From an uncultured Candidatus Melainabacteria bacterium (GTDB lineage: Bacteria; Cyanobacteriota; Vampirovibrionia; Gastranaerophilales; Gastranaerophilaceae): DNA of 62,760 nt. The stretch covers positions 1-62,760 of the forward strand of contig CAKVJE010000001.1 of assembly GCA_934754735.1 (NCBI GenBank), read 5' to 3'. Each line of letters opens with the position of its first letter. The first letter of the stretch is position 1. The notes under the pieces are model-generated. The model searched no databases. It saw only the letters and a list, made by a program, of their open reading frames with translations, and was not told the origin of the DNA. This document shows, piece by piece, positions 44,826 through 52,846 of this stretch. Both the position numbers and the translations under genes were made by a program.

Positions 44826-47309
44826 ATGAGTGAGCAAGAATATAATAGAATAAACGCAATTAAGGTTAGAGGAGCGAAAGTTCACAATCTAAAGAACATT
44901 GATGTGGATGTTCCATTAAATAAAATTGTTGGTATTGCCGGAGTTTCCGGTTCGGGCAAGTCATCTCTAGCACTGGGTGTTTTGTATTCAGAAGGTTCAA
45001 GGCGCTATCTGGAAGCTCTTTCTACCTACACTCGCCGTAGAATGACACAAGCAGAAAAAGCGCTTGTGGACGAAATACTTTATGTTCCGGCGTCTCTTGC
45101 TCTACACCAACGTCCGGCAGTTCCCGGGGTTAGAAGTACGTTCGGAACAGGAACCGAACTTTTAAACAGCTTGAGATTAATGTTTTCAAGGCTTGCGAGC
45201 CACCGCTGTCCAAACGGACATTATCATGCGCCAACACTTGCCGTTGCAGCTGAACAAGAACTTGTTTGCCCTGTTTGTAACGCTCATTTTTATGCGCCGT
45301 CAGCAGAAGAACTTGCATTTAATAGTCAAGGAGCATGTGAAACTTGTGGCGGAACCGGTATTGTAAGAACCGTTGATAAATCAACGCTTGTACCTGATGA
45401 AAATTTAACCATTGATGAAGGTGCTGTTGCACCTTGGGGGACTTTAATGTGGTCGCTTATGACTGATGTATGTCGAGAGATGGGAGTACGCACCAATATT
45501 CCGTTTAAAGATTTGACTGACAAAGAAAAAGACATTGTGTACAATGGACCTGCGGAAAAGAAGCATATTTTTTATAAAGCAAAAAACACAAACCAAGCAG
45601 GAGAATTAGATTTTACATACTATAATGCAACTTATACGGTAGAAAACGCGTTATCTAAAGTTAAAGATGAAAAAAGCATGAAACGCGTTGAAAAGTTTTT
45701 GAAACAAGATATTTGTCCGAATTGTAACGGAACACGTTTATCTCAAAAAGCCAGAACGCCTAAACTTATGGATATAACTCTTGATGAAGCTTGTAAAATG
45801 ACACTTGCGGATTTAGTAGTTTGGGTTAATAAAGTTCCGAATTCTTTGCCAACAGAAATGCAAACAATGGCGCAAAGTATTTGCGATTCTTTTCAAACGG
45901 TCGCTAAAAGACTTATGGATTTAGGCTTAGGTTATTTAACACTTGATAGAGCTGCATCAACACTTTCAACAGGGGAAAGGCAGAGAATGCAGCTTGCGCG
46001 TGCGGTTAGAAATCGTACAACAGGCGTTTTATATGTACTTGACGAACCTTCAATCGGTTTACATCCGTCTAATATTATAGGTCTAAAAGGCGTACTGCAT
46101 GACTTACTAAACGACGGAAATTCAATCATTCTAGTAGACCACGATACACAGATTTTAAGCGAAGCTGATTGGATTATAGAAATGGGGCCGAAAGCAGGTG
46201 TTAATGGAGGTTACGTAATAGCAGAAGGTACGGTTGAACAGCTTGAAAATAATACTAATTCCATAATTGGCGGTTTTCTATCGGGAAAAAACAAAGTTTT
46301 GGGAAGAAAACAAGCTCCAAAAGAAAAAATGTTCGAATTAGGTAAAATCCGTTTGGAAACAGATACAATACATACAGTAAAACCACTTACTGTCGAAATT
46401 CCGAAAGGAAGATTAACTGTTGTAACAGGAGTTTCAGGCTCTGGAAAAACAACAATGGTATTAGAAAGCCTTGTTCCGGCACTTGAATCAATTTCGGAAG
46501 CTTCAAAAAGACCTGCTCATGTTAAAAATATTGAAGCAAATGGAATAAAACAAGTTAAATTAATTGATGCAACTCCGATAGGAATAAATATTCGCTCGAC
46601 AGTCGCAACGTACGCTAATATTCATGATGAGTTGAGAAAAGTTTACGCAAAAATTGCAAAAGCAGAAGGTTTAAATTATAAAGCAGGGGATTTTTCGTAT
46701 AATACAGGAAATCTGCGTTGCCCTGTTTGTGACGGAAACGGAATAATTAATCTTGATGTGCAATTTTTGCCGGATGTAGAAATTCCTTGTCCTGAATGCG
46801 GTGGGTCGAGATATTCAAAATCCGCAGAAATAGTTAAATACAATAAACATTCTTTGCCGGAACTTATGGCAATGGACGTTAATACCGCGCTTGAAGTTTG
46901 TAAGGATTTAAAACTTGTACAAACGAGATTGCAAATTTTGCAGGATTTGGGCTTGGGTTATTTGACTTTAGGCGAAGCGACACCGAGTTTATCCGGTGGT
47001 GAAGCTCAGAGATTAAAACTTGCAAGCGAGATGCGCAAAGCACAAAATGACACAGTATTTGTGTTCGATGAACCAACAATCGGATTGCATCCTTTGGATG
47101 TTCAGACTTTGCTCGGAGTTTTTCAAACATTAATAGAAAATGGAGCTACAGTCGTTGTTATTGAACATGATTTAGATGTAATCAAAAATGCTGATTATAT
47201 AATTGATATGGGGCCTGAAGGCGGAGACGCCGGAGGTGAAATAGTGTTTACCGGAACTCCAGATGAAATAAAAAACTGCAAAAATTCAAAAACCGGTTTA
47301 TTTTTATAA
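44826..47309 (+). CDS. UvrA2-type ABC ATPase (UvrA paralogue lacking the UvrB-binding insert)
   Basis: Two ABC modules: Walker A GVSGSGKSSL (~39) and GVSGSGKTTM, signatures STLSTGERQRMQLARA and SLSGGEAQRLKLAS, and DEPSIGLHP and DEPTIGLHP Walker B regions. Zinc-finger pairs are present (CETCGGTG, CPNCNGTR, CPVCDGNG, CPECGGSR). At 827 aa it is shorter than UvrA (~940), and the stretch after the first Walker A goes quickly to the zinc module, so the UvrB-interaction domain seems lost, as in class II UvrA, often linked to drug tolerance. The ATG at 44826 (SD AAGAGG) is preferred to the GTG at 44820. A TATAAT lies at 44801. Confidence 0.85.
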   Translation: MSEQEYNRINAIKVRGAKVHNLKNIDVDVPLNKIVGIAGVSGSGKSSLALGVLYSEGSRRYLEALSTYTRRRMTQAEKALVDEILYVPASLALHQRPAVPGVRSTFGTGTELLNSLRLMFSRLASHRCPNGHYHAPTLAVAAEQELVCPVCNAHFYAPSAEELAFNSQGACETCGGTGIVRTVDKSTLVPDENLTIDEGAVAPWGTLMWSLMTDVCREMGVRTNIPFKDLTDKEKDIVYNGPAEKKHIFYKAKNTNQAGELDFTYYNATYTVENALSKVKDEKSMKRVEKFLKQDICPNCNGTRLSQKARTPKLMDITLDEACKMTLADLVVWVNKVPNSLPTEMQTMAQSICDSFQTVAKRLMDLGLGYLTLDRAASTLSTGERQRMQLARAVRNRTTGVLYVLDEPSIGLHPSNIIGLKGVLHDLLNDGNSIILVDHDTQILSEADWIIEMGPKAGVNGGYVIAEGTVEQLENNTNSIIGGFLSGKNKVLGRKQAPKEKMFELGKIRLETDTIHTVKPLTVEIPKGRLTVVTGVSGSGKTTMVLESLVPALESISEASKRPAHVKNIEANGIKQVKLIDATPIGINIRSTVATYANIHDELRKVYAKIAKAEGLNYKAGDFSYNTGNLRCPVCDGNGIINLDVQFLPDVEIPCPECGGSRYSKSAEIVKYNKHSLPELMAMDVNTALEVCKDLKLVQTRLQILQDLGLGYLTLGEATPSLSGGEAQRLKLASEMRKAQNDTVFVFDEPTIGLHPLDVQTLLGVFQTLIENGATVVVIEHDLDVIKNADYIIDMGPEGGDAGGEIVFTGTPDEIKNCKNSKTGLFL

Positions 47310-47314
47310 TAGAA

Positions 47315-47722
47315 TTATTTTCTTCCGGTATTTTGGTTAATAATATCTGATACCCAAGGAATATAGCTGTATATTCCCATGCCGGCAGTAATTGCTAAAT
47401 ATAAAATTACTGCAGTTGTTATTGTTTGTACAATAGATAGACCAAATACAAACGGTAACGGCATATTTATAAAATATGGAATTGCGTTAATTAGCGGAAT
47501 GCGATATAAAATTACGTAAATTAATTCTGCAAATGTTGCAAGCAAAAAATATGCAATTGAAAGAAAAATTGATTGCAAAATATGATACATCAAAAACTGC
47601 GTAACATTTTTCTTCATAAGTGTTGCTATGATTAGCCACACAAACCCTGCTCCACCTGCTGTTAAATATGATGCTGCCGATATTAATCTTTCAATCGGAT
47701 AAATTTGTTTAGAATGCTGCAA
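47315..47722 (-). CDS. Tic20-like four-span membrane protein
   Basis: 135 residues with four membrane spans. The order ERLISAASYL, FLMYHILQSIFLSIAYFLL and a C-terminal YSYIPWVSDIINQNTG matches cyanobacterial Tic20 homologues (relatives of the chloroplast import channel protein; bacterial role unknown). DUF4870-type proteins are an alternative. The start is TTG at 47722 with AAAGGA upstream, overlapping the TPR gene stop by 14 nt. Confidence 0.6.
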   Translation of the reverse strand: MQHSKQIYPIERLISAASYLTAGGAGFVWLIIATLMKKNVTQFLMYHILQSIFLSIAYFLLATFAELIYVILYRIPLINAIPYFINMPLPFVFGLSIVQTITTAVILYLAITAGMGIYSYIPWVSDIINQNTGRK

Positions 47723-48779
47723 CGATATCGTCCTTTCTGTATTCTGAAATAAAATCGTCTAAAACCTGTATGAATACTAACTTGTATTCATCGTTTTCCG
47801 GTCGCATGTTTACAGCGGCTCTATAAGAATAAATAGAACGTTCTATTTCATTATTCATATAATAAACATTCGCAATTAATACGAAAATACTTGGGTCAAG
47901 CTTGTTAATTTTAAGCGCTTCTTTATATTCAGCCTCAGCTTCTTTGAATTTCTTGAGGTTAGAATACATATTACCTGCCAAAATGTAAGCATTAGCTTCT
48001 TTTGGATTAATTTCGATTGCTTTTTTATAAAGTTCAATTGCGTCTTCATAATCTTTAAAATCGGATTTTGCAATCGCATAACAAATATAAGCCTTATAGT
48101 TATCTCCCGGAAGTGCAATTGCCTTTTCAAAGTAATCATAACATTTTTCTTTATCTTTAGATACTGCAAGCGTATTTGCAATACAAAGAGCAACGGTTTT
48201 GTTATCCGGAGCAAGTTTAAACACTTTATAATAGTATTCTAGCGCTTTGTTATAATCAAATAATTTAAAGCAAACATTACCCAAATCAACAAGTGCGGTT
48301 AAATTTTCCGGATCTAGCGAAAGTGCTTTTTCATAATAAGCTCTTGATTCTACATAGTCTTCAAAATCATGATATAAAAGTGCAATTGCATTATAAATTT
48401 CCGGATCTTGAGAATTAAAATCAAGCGTTCTATTGTAGTAATGCAACGCTTTTGAGAAATTTTTAAGTTCGGCATAAGTATTTGCTAAATTATAATAAAC
48501 CAAATAATTACTTGGATTTACCAGCATTGCTTGATTAAAATACTTTAATGCTTTTTTATAATCCTTAGAATAGAACCAAATGCTTCCCAAATTCAAAAGA
48601 GTTTGCAAATCTTTAGGATCAATTTCCAAAAGGCTTTCATATACTGATATAACCTTTTCATACTGATTATCCATTGCGTAATATTTTGCAAGTTCGTGGT
48701 AATGATCAGTATTATTCGGCTCCATAGCCATTTTTAAAACTGTTTTTTCTATTGCTTTATTTAATTCTTTTTTATCCAT
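47709..48779 (-). CDS. TPR-repeat protein
   Basis: About nine tandem tetratricopeptide repeats with good consensus (KALKYFNQAMLVNPSNYLVY, YVESRAYYEKALSLDPENLT, YEDAIELYKKAIEINPKEAN). It is soluble with no signal peptide; a scaffold role is likely. The ATG at 48779 has SD AAGGA; an upstream ATG at 48833 has none. It is coupled to the Tic20-like gene. Confidence 0.9.
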   Translation of the reverse strand: MDKKELNKAIEKTVLKMAMEPNNTDHYHELAKYYAMDNQYEKVISVYESLLEIDPKDLQTLLNLGSIWFYSKDYKKALKYFNQAMLVNPSNYLVYYNLANTYAELKNFSKALHYYNRTLDFNSQDPEIYNAIALLYHDFEDYVESRAYYEKALSLDPENLTALVDLGNVCFKLFDYNKALEYYYKVFKLAPDNKTVALCIANTLAVSKDKEKCYDYFEKAIALPGDNYKAYICYAIAKSDFKDYEDAIELYKKAIEINPKEANAYILAGNMYSNLKKFKEAEAEYKEALKINKLDPSIFVLIANVYYMNNEIERSIYSYRAAVNMRPENDEYKLVFIQVLDDFISEYRKDDIVAAF

Positions 48780-48783
48780 AATA

Positions 48784-48868
48784 ATCCTTATTAATAAGCC
48801 CTCACCCGAATTTCTAAGTTTCGCAAAGCTCAACTTGAAATTCTACCCTCACTCTATAAGAGGGAATG
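48784..48868. repeat. Degenerate hairpin element between the TPR gene and rsfS
   Basis: GAATTTCTAAGTT and AACTTGAAATTC form an interrupted inverted repeat flanked by CCCTCAC on both sides. Related GC-rich pieces (CTCAC, CGGGTG-like) occur at 49741-49812 and near 36333. It may be a small dispersed repeat; I cannot show transposition. Confidence 0.35.
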
Positions 48869-48880
48869 TGCTAAAGACTT

Positions 48881-49288
48881 TTAATTCTTAATATTTTCAT
48901 AAACTGAATATTCAACAGATTCTGCCAACCAAGTGTCACGTGGTATGCTGAATGCGTGATTCCAGAATTTTTCAATCGCATAAGCTGCTCTATCATCTTG
49001 ATGTAAAATATGAACAACTACATCGCCATAATCTATCAAATTCCAACGATTTTTTACGTCATTTTCTTTTCCTAAAGGTAATCTTGAAAATGTTGTTTTA
49101 ACTTTATCCGCAAGATTTTCAGTCAACGCTTTAACTTGAGTTGTAGTCTGTGCTGAACAGATTACAAAATAATCTGCAAAAGAAGAAACATTGCTGATGT
49201 TTAAAATTGTAATATCACTAGCAATTCTCTCTTCCAAAAACCTTGCAACCGCGCAAGCAAATTTATACGATGTAATTTCTTCTGTCAT
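48881..49288 (-). CDS. rsfS: Ribosomal silencing factor RsfS
   Basis: RsfS (Iojap) binds L14 on the 50S subunit and blocks joining to 30S under starvation. FADYFVICSAQTTTQVKALT, WNLIDYGDVVVHILHQDDRA and the short length (135 aa) are diagnostic. SD GGAG. It is directly adjacent to rpiB. Confidence 0.94.
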   Translation of the reverse strand: MTEEITSYKFACAVARFLEERIASDITILNISNVSSFADYFVICSAQTTTQVKALTENLADKVKTTFSRLPLGKENDVKNRWNLIDYGDVVVHILHQDDRAAYAIEKFWNHAFSIPRDTWLAESVEYSVYENIKN

Positions 49289-49714
49289 TTATATCTCCAA
49301 CTTACTAATTCTTCTTTCATGGCGCCCGCCTTCAAATTCGGTTTTCAACCAGATTTCAACAATATCTAACGCTAAACCTGTGCCGGTAATTCTTTCGCCT
49401 AAGCAAAGAATGTTAGAATTATTATGCATTCTTGTCATTCTTGCTGTAAAAGTATCTGTACAATGTGATGCTCTAATGCCCTTAAAACGATTTGCCGCAA
49501 TTGACATGCCAATACCTGTTCCACAAACTAATATACCTTTACTGTTTGTTTTTAAGACTTTTTGTGCTACATCTTGCGCAATATCCGGATAATCACAAGA
49601 TTCTTCAGAATAGCATCCACAATCCTCTACGCTATACCCTAATTCGTTTAAGTATTTTATAATTTCTTGTTTTAATTTGTATCCGCCATGGTCTGAACCA
49701 ATTAGTATATTCAT
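49289..49714 (-). CDS. rpiB: Ribose-5-phosphate isomerase B
   Basis: Pentose-phosphate enzyme interconverting ribose-5-P and ribulose-5-P. MNILIGSDHGGYKLKQEI at the start, SCDYPDIAQDVAQKV, ILVCGTGIGMSIAANRFKGI and the C-terminal GERITGTGLALDIVEIWL are family text. The ATG at 49714 has SD AAAGGA; the upstream in-frame ATG at 49735 adds seven unrelated residues. Confidence 0.95.
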   Translation of the reverse strand: MNILIGSDHGGYKLKQEIIKYLNELGYSVEDCGCYSEESCDYPDIAQDVAQKVLKTNSKGILVCGTGIGMSIAANRFKGIRASHCTDTFTARMTRMHNNSNILCLGERITGTGLALDIVEIWLKTEFEGGRHERRISKLEI

Positions 49715-49823
49715 TGTTAATTCCTTTAAAATCAATTTCTACCACCCGCATTCGCAAGACTCGCATAACTCGCCAACGGCTGCTTCTTCTCCTTCAATGA
49801 GTGAGAGGTGATTTTGTTTAAAT

Positions 49824-49840
49824 TGTAACATTTTTGCAAT
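49824..49840 (+). promoter_or_regulatory. TGTAAC-type repeat upstream of the 49881 gene
   Basis: TGTAAC (49824) and TGCAAT (49835) are 11 bp apart, with a weaker TGTTTA at 49815. TAATAT/TATAAG (49871-49879) just before the ATG serves as -10, 36-39 bp downstream, so the gene may also be leaderless. Confidence 0.35.
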
Positions 49841-49880
49841 AATTTAGCAATAATTAATACTTTTCTTTTTTAATATAAGT

Positions 49881-50639
49881 ATGATAGGTCGTGTGAATAG
49901 TTTAAACATTCCATTCAGAGCTGCAATTACAGATAAAGATATTGACGGTTTTGAAGCAACTAAGCAACACTTTAGTGATTGCTATTTAATGACGACCTTA
50001 GAAACCCTTTCGCACACACCAAATGGACGAGAAATTTTAAAAGAGCGCATACAATACGATGATAAAAACCCTAAATTAATTCACTGTTATTTAAATGCAC
50101 CTAACAACACAATCGAAACATATACAGTTCCTACAAATGCAGTAGTTAAAGGATATGAAAAATTATATCGTTTGCAAGATAATGAAATCATTCGAAGCAT
50201 GGATGTTTCTGTCGCTCAATATGAAAAAAAAAATAAAGCAAAACCATGGATTTGCAGATTTACAGATAATTTTAAAGACTATCCTTTTGAGAACAATCTT
50301 CCATCTCATTTCATGAAAATTTTTACAGGAGTAGAACCTCGAGTTATAGCAGAACAAGATTTTAATATCGATTTAAGTGGTTACAGAGATGAAGTCATGA
50401 AACTTTTCGAACGTATGGAAAAAGAAAAGAAACACAGTTTCGTAATCGGAACCGGTGTAAAAATGTTAGATAGCAAAACTTGGCACGTATACATATTAGA
50501 AGATGTTGATTTACAAAACAACACCATCACAGTTAAAGAAAAAAGAGGAAATAAGCCTCGTACAATGAGCATTGATTCGGCTTTAAATACGTTCAAATTT
50601 ATAGTAGGATATTTTGATAGCGATTTGAAAGAAAACTAA
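49881..50639 (+). CDS. Calpain/papain-like protein with N-terminal tag
   Basis: After a short tag (MIGRVNSLNIPFRAAITDKD) the text FSDCYLMTTLETLSHTPNG places Cys34 at the head of a helix, as in calpain-type peptidases (GDCYL/CWL). A C-terminal SKTWHVYILEDVD (His202) and TVKEKRGN (Asn224) sit where the papain-fold His and Asn are expected. I infer a calpain-like cysteine peptidase or an inactive relative; 252 aa, no signal peptide. A stem-loop terminator follows. Confidence 0.5.
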   Translation: MIGRVNSLNIPFRAAITDKDIDGFEATKQHFSDCYLMTTLETLSHTPNGREILKERIQYDDKNPKLIHCYLNAPNNTIETYTVPTNAVVKGYEKLYRLQDNEIIRSMDVSVAQYEKKNKAKPWICRFTDNFKDYPFENNLPSHFMKIFTGVEPRVIAEQDFNIDLSGYRDEVMKLFERMEKEKKHSFVIGTGVKMLDSKTWHVYILEDVDLQNNTITVKEKRGNKPRTMSIDSALNTFKFIVGYFDSDLKEN

Positions 50640-50649
50640 ATAATATAAA

Positions 50650-50698
50650 ATAAACAGAGACGATTTTTTTGAAATCAAAAAAAATCGTCTCTGTTTAT
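50650..50698. terminator. Strong bidirectional terminator
   Basis: A ~20-bp perfect stem (AAACAGAGACGATTTTTTT and complement) with a 6-nt loop between two convergent genes supplies U-runs in both directions. Confidence 0.9.
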
Positions 50699-50715
50699 GA
50701 TTATTAAAAATCTAA

Positions 50716-50904
50716 CTACTTCACATCTTCCTTAATTACAATCAAGTTTTTAACAATTTTCATTGCGCACGTAGGAAGAACAACTTCGCTTAAACCATCT
50801 GCAATGCTGATAATGCTTCCGGCTTTCAAAGTTACGTCTTCACCTTTGTACTGAAAAGTGTAATCATCTTTTCTGTCTGATCTGATTGTGATTTGATTGT
50901 TCAT
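50716..50904 (-). CDS. Small conserved-looking protein of unknown function
   Basis: 62 residues, mostly beta: MNNQITIRSDRKDDYTFQY, KGEDVTLKAGSIISI, then LPTCAMKIVKNLIVI. No known motif. SD AAGGA and the position after a strong terminator support a real gene at the 3' end of the rpsF-ssb-rpsR run. Confidence 0.6.
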   Translation of the reverse strand: MNNQITIRSDRKDDYTFQYKGEDVTLKAGSIISIADGLSEVVLPTCAMKIVKNLIVIKEDVK

Positions 50905-50992
50905 AGTCTAATCCTTCTTACTATTGTGTTAAACAAGGAATGGCAAAATAAATCCGCCATTCCTTTAAAATAATTATACTGACTTTTTTAAA

Positions 50993-51250
50993 TTAGTCAA
51001 ATACATAATTGATAATTGCAGCTTCTCTAGCTCTTTTGATAGCATTAGTAATCATTCTTTGGTGTTTAGCACAGTTGCCTGTTACTCTACGAGGAATAAT
51101 TTTTCCTGCTTCAGTTAAGTATCTTTTCAATTTTGCTGCATCTTTGTAATCGATAGATTCTACGTGATCTGCGCAGAATGAGCAAGTCTTACGTTTTTTT
51201 CTATCTTGTGCATCTTGTTTTGCCATTGTTTTATTTGCCTTTCTAGCCAT
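50993..51250 (-). CDS. rpsR: 30S ribosomal protein bS18
   Basis: S18 pairs with S6 in the 30S platform. [40 protein letters not shown] and [12 protein letters not shown] are typical; the Cys pair marks the zinc-binding form. Two starts are possible: ATG 51250 (no SD) and ATG 51226 (GAAAGG 10 nt upstream). The shorter form is as long as usual S18. Confidence 0.95.
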   Translation of the reverse strand: MARKANKTMAKQDAQDRKKRKTCSFCADHVESIDYKDAAKLKRYLTEAGKIIPRRVTGNCAKHQRMITNAIKRAREAAIINYVFD

Positions 51251-51410
51251 TTATGTGTCTTTAATTTAGTCTTTAAGTCAAACGACGTTAAGTCGTTAAG
51301 TTCGTTTTAACTTTATCTAGTAGTCTTACGATTGAGGCGGAGTCAGTAGTTCCTAAATAGGTTTGTGATTGATATTCGGAAGCCGACCCTATATCTACGT
51401 ACGTAGTACC
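51251..51410. other. 160-nt gap between ssb and rpsR with a perfect palindrome
   Basis: CTACGTACGTAG (51395-51406) is a perfect 12-bp palindrome 4 nt after the ssb stop. ACGAC/GTCGT near 51283 forms another small stem. No ORF. The gap interrupts an operon that is usually compact, so it may hold a leader, processing site or small RNA. Confidence 0.4.
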
Positions 51411-51809
51411 CTAGAATGGAATTTCGTCTTCTCCGATTAGTTCATCAGAAAATTCTTCTTGAGAGAATTTAACGATATCTTCGCCACTATTTGAAGCTGA
51501 TGAAGCCGGAGCTGAGCCGCCCATCATTTCAATTGTATTTGCATCAATTTCGAAAATTCTTCTTTCAGCACCGCTGTCATTTTTTACAGTTGTGATTTGA
51601 AGTGCGCCTTCCACAAGAACTCTATCATTTTGTGAAATACCTGAAACAACTTCATCAAGAGCTGCACGACCTGCGATAACTCTGATTAGCATTTCTTCTT
51701 TTTCGCCGATATTTAGAACAAATGATGATACCGGAACATTGTTCTGTGTAAAACGTTTTTCCGGAGCTCTAAATACTGTACCTGTAACAACTGCTTTTGC
51801 GAATGCCAT
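51411..51809 (-). CDS. ssb: Single-stranded DNA-binding protein
   Basis: OB-fold SSB with KAVVTGTVFRAPEKRFT, VSSFVLNIG and DRVLVEGALQ, followed by a short linker and an acidic tail ending in EDEIPF, the partner-binding tip of replicative SSBs. 132 aa. It lies between rpsF and rpsR, the classical arrangement. SD AGAGG. A second, tail-less SSB is at 55084. Confidence 0.93.
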   Translation of the reverse strand: MAFAKAVVTGTVFRAPEKRFTQNNVPVSSFVLNIGEKEEMLIRVIAGRAALDEVVSGISQNDRVLVEGALQITTVKNDSGAERRIFEIDANTIEMMGGSAPASSASNSGEDIVKFSQEEFSDELIGEDEIPF

Positions 51810-51823
51810 AATTACCTCTTAAG

Positions 51824-52126
51824 TTAAACTGTTTGTGCTTTCTTAGCAACTTCCATGAACATGAATCTTAAAACATTTTCGTTAAGTTTCAAGTTTTTCT
51901 TGAATTCAACGATAGATTCAGCAGGAAGTGATACAACCATAGTTGTGAAGAAACCATCTCTGTATCCTTGTACATCGTAAGCTAATTTTTTGCGTCCCAT
52001 TTTATCAACAGAAGCAACAGAACCTTGGTAAGATTTAATTTCTTCAGAAATTTTATCTACAACTTTATCTAATTCTTCTGAATCAAGACTTGGTTTTAAA
52101 ACCGCTAGTAATTCATAATTTTTCAT
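51824..52126 (-). CDS. rpsF: 30S ribosomal protein bS6
   Basis: S6 with KNYELLAVLKPSLDSEELDK, VDKMGRKKLAYDVQGYRDG and FKKNLKLNENVLRFM. 100 aa, normal. SD AAGGAG. First gene of the rpsF-ssb-rpsR operon. Confidence 0.96.
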   Translation of the reverse strand: MKNYELLAVLKPSLDSEELDKVVDKISEEIKSYQGSVASVDKMGRKKLAYDVQGYRDGFFTTMVVSLPAESIVEFKKNLKLNENVLRFMFMEVAKKAQTV

Positions 52127-52198
52127 AATAATATTTCTCCTTATAAAACCATGCTATCATGAAAAGGAGTAAAGTAAAGAGGACAGATAATCTGAAAT

Positions 52199-52846
52199 AT
52201 GAAATTTAATTCTGCGCACAAAGCATTTAAGTTTGTGCTTGAACAACATAATATTAAAGAAATTTTTATCCCGTACTATTTATGTGATGTAATGCGGCAC
52301 GCAGTTTTTCAAACAAATACAAAGCCCATTTTCTACCACATTGATGACAATTTTTTACCACAAAATACATTCCCAATGAATGCATATATACTTTATCCAA
52401 ATTATTTTGGAATTTGCGACAAGAATGTAGAAAAACTTGTTTCCAAATATCCTAATTTAATTGTTGATAATGCGCACGCATACTATGCTCAACCAAGTGG
52501 CTTTGCAAGTTTCGACTCTGAAAAGAAATTCTTACCGGTAGAAAATGGTTCAAATTTGTATTACGGAAATGCAAAAAAAGATGTAGATTTAGACTTAAAG
52601 CGTCGTGAAAAATTTTTAGATTGGCACACAAAGTTGCAAGCAAAAAACTGTCTGGATATAAATATAACAGAAAATAGTGTTCCTTTTTGCTATCCGTTTT
52701 TGGCGGATTCAATAGAATCTGCGGACGTTCTCGCCCAACAGCTTCAATCGGATGGCTTAACGATATACCGATATTGGAATCCACTTCCACCGACTTATAA
52801 CGAATACAAATTCTACAGCAGACTGGTTCCAATCCCTCTAAACTAA
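52199..52846 (+). CDS. Short PLP-aminotransferase-like (DegT-type) protein
   Basis: 215 residues resembling a DegT/DnrJ sugar aminotransferase: IPYYLCDVMRHAV, LYPNYFGICDKNV, LIVDNAHAYYA (the Asp that contacts PLP nitrogen) and SGFASFDSEKKFLPVENGS (the usual PLP-Lys region). It is about half the normal length and lacks the N-terminal substrate region, so it may be a reduced or degenerate relative. GATAAT ends 7 nt before the ATG with no close SD, suggesting a leaderless start. Confidence 0.5.
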   Translation: MKFNSAHKAFKFVLEQHNIKEIFIPYYLCDVMRHAVFQTNTKPIFYHIDDNFLPQNTFPMNAYILYPNYFGICDKNVEKLVSKYPNLIVDNAHAYYAQPSGFASFDSEKKFLPVENGSNLYYGNAKKDVDLDLKRREKFLDWHTKLQAKNCLDINITENSVPFCYPFLADSIESADVLAQQLQSDGLTIYRYWNPLPPTYNEYKFYSRLVPIPLN

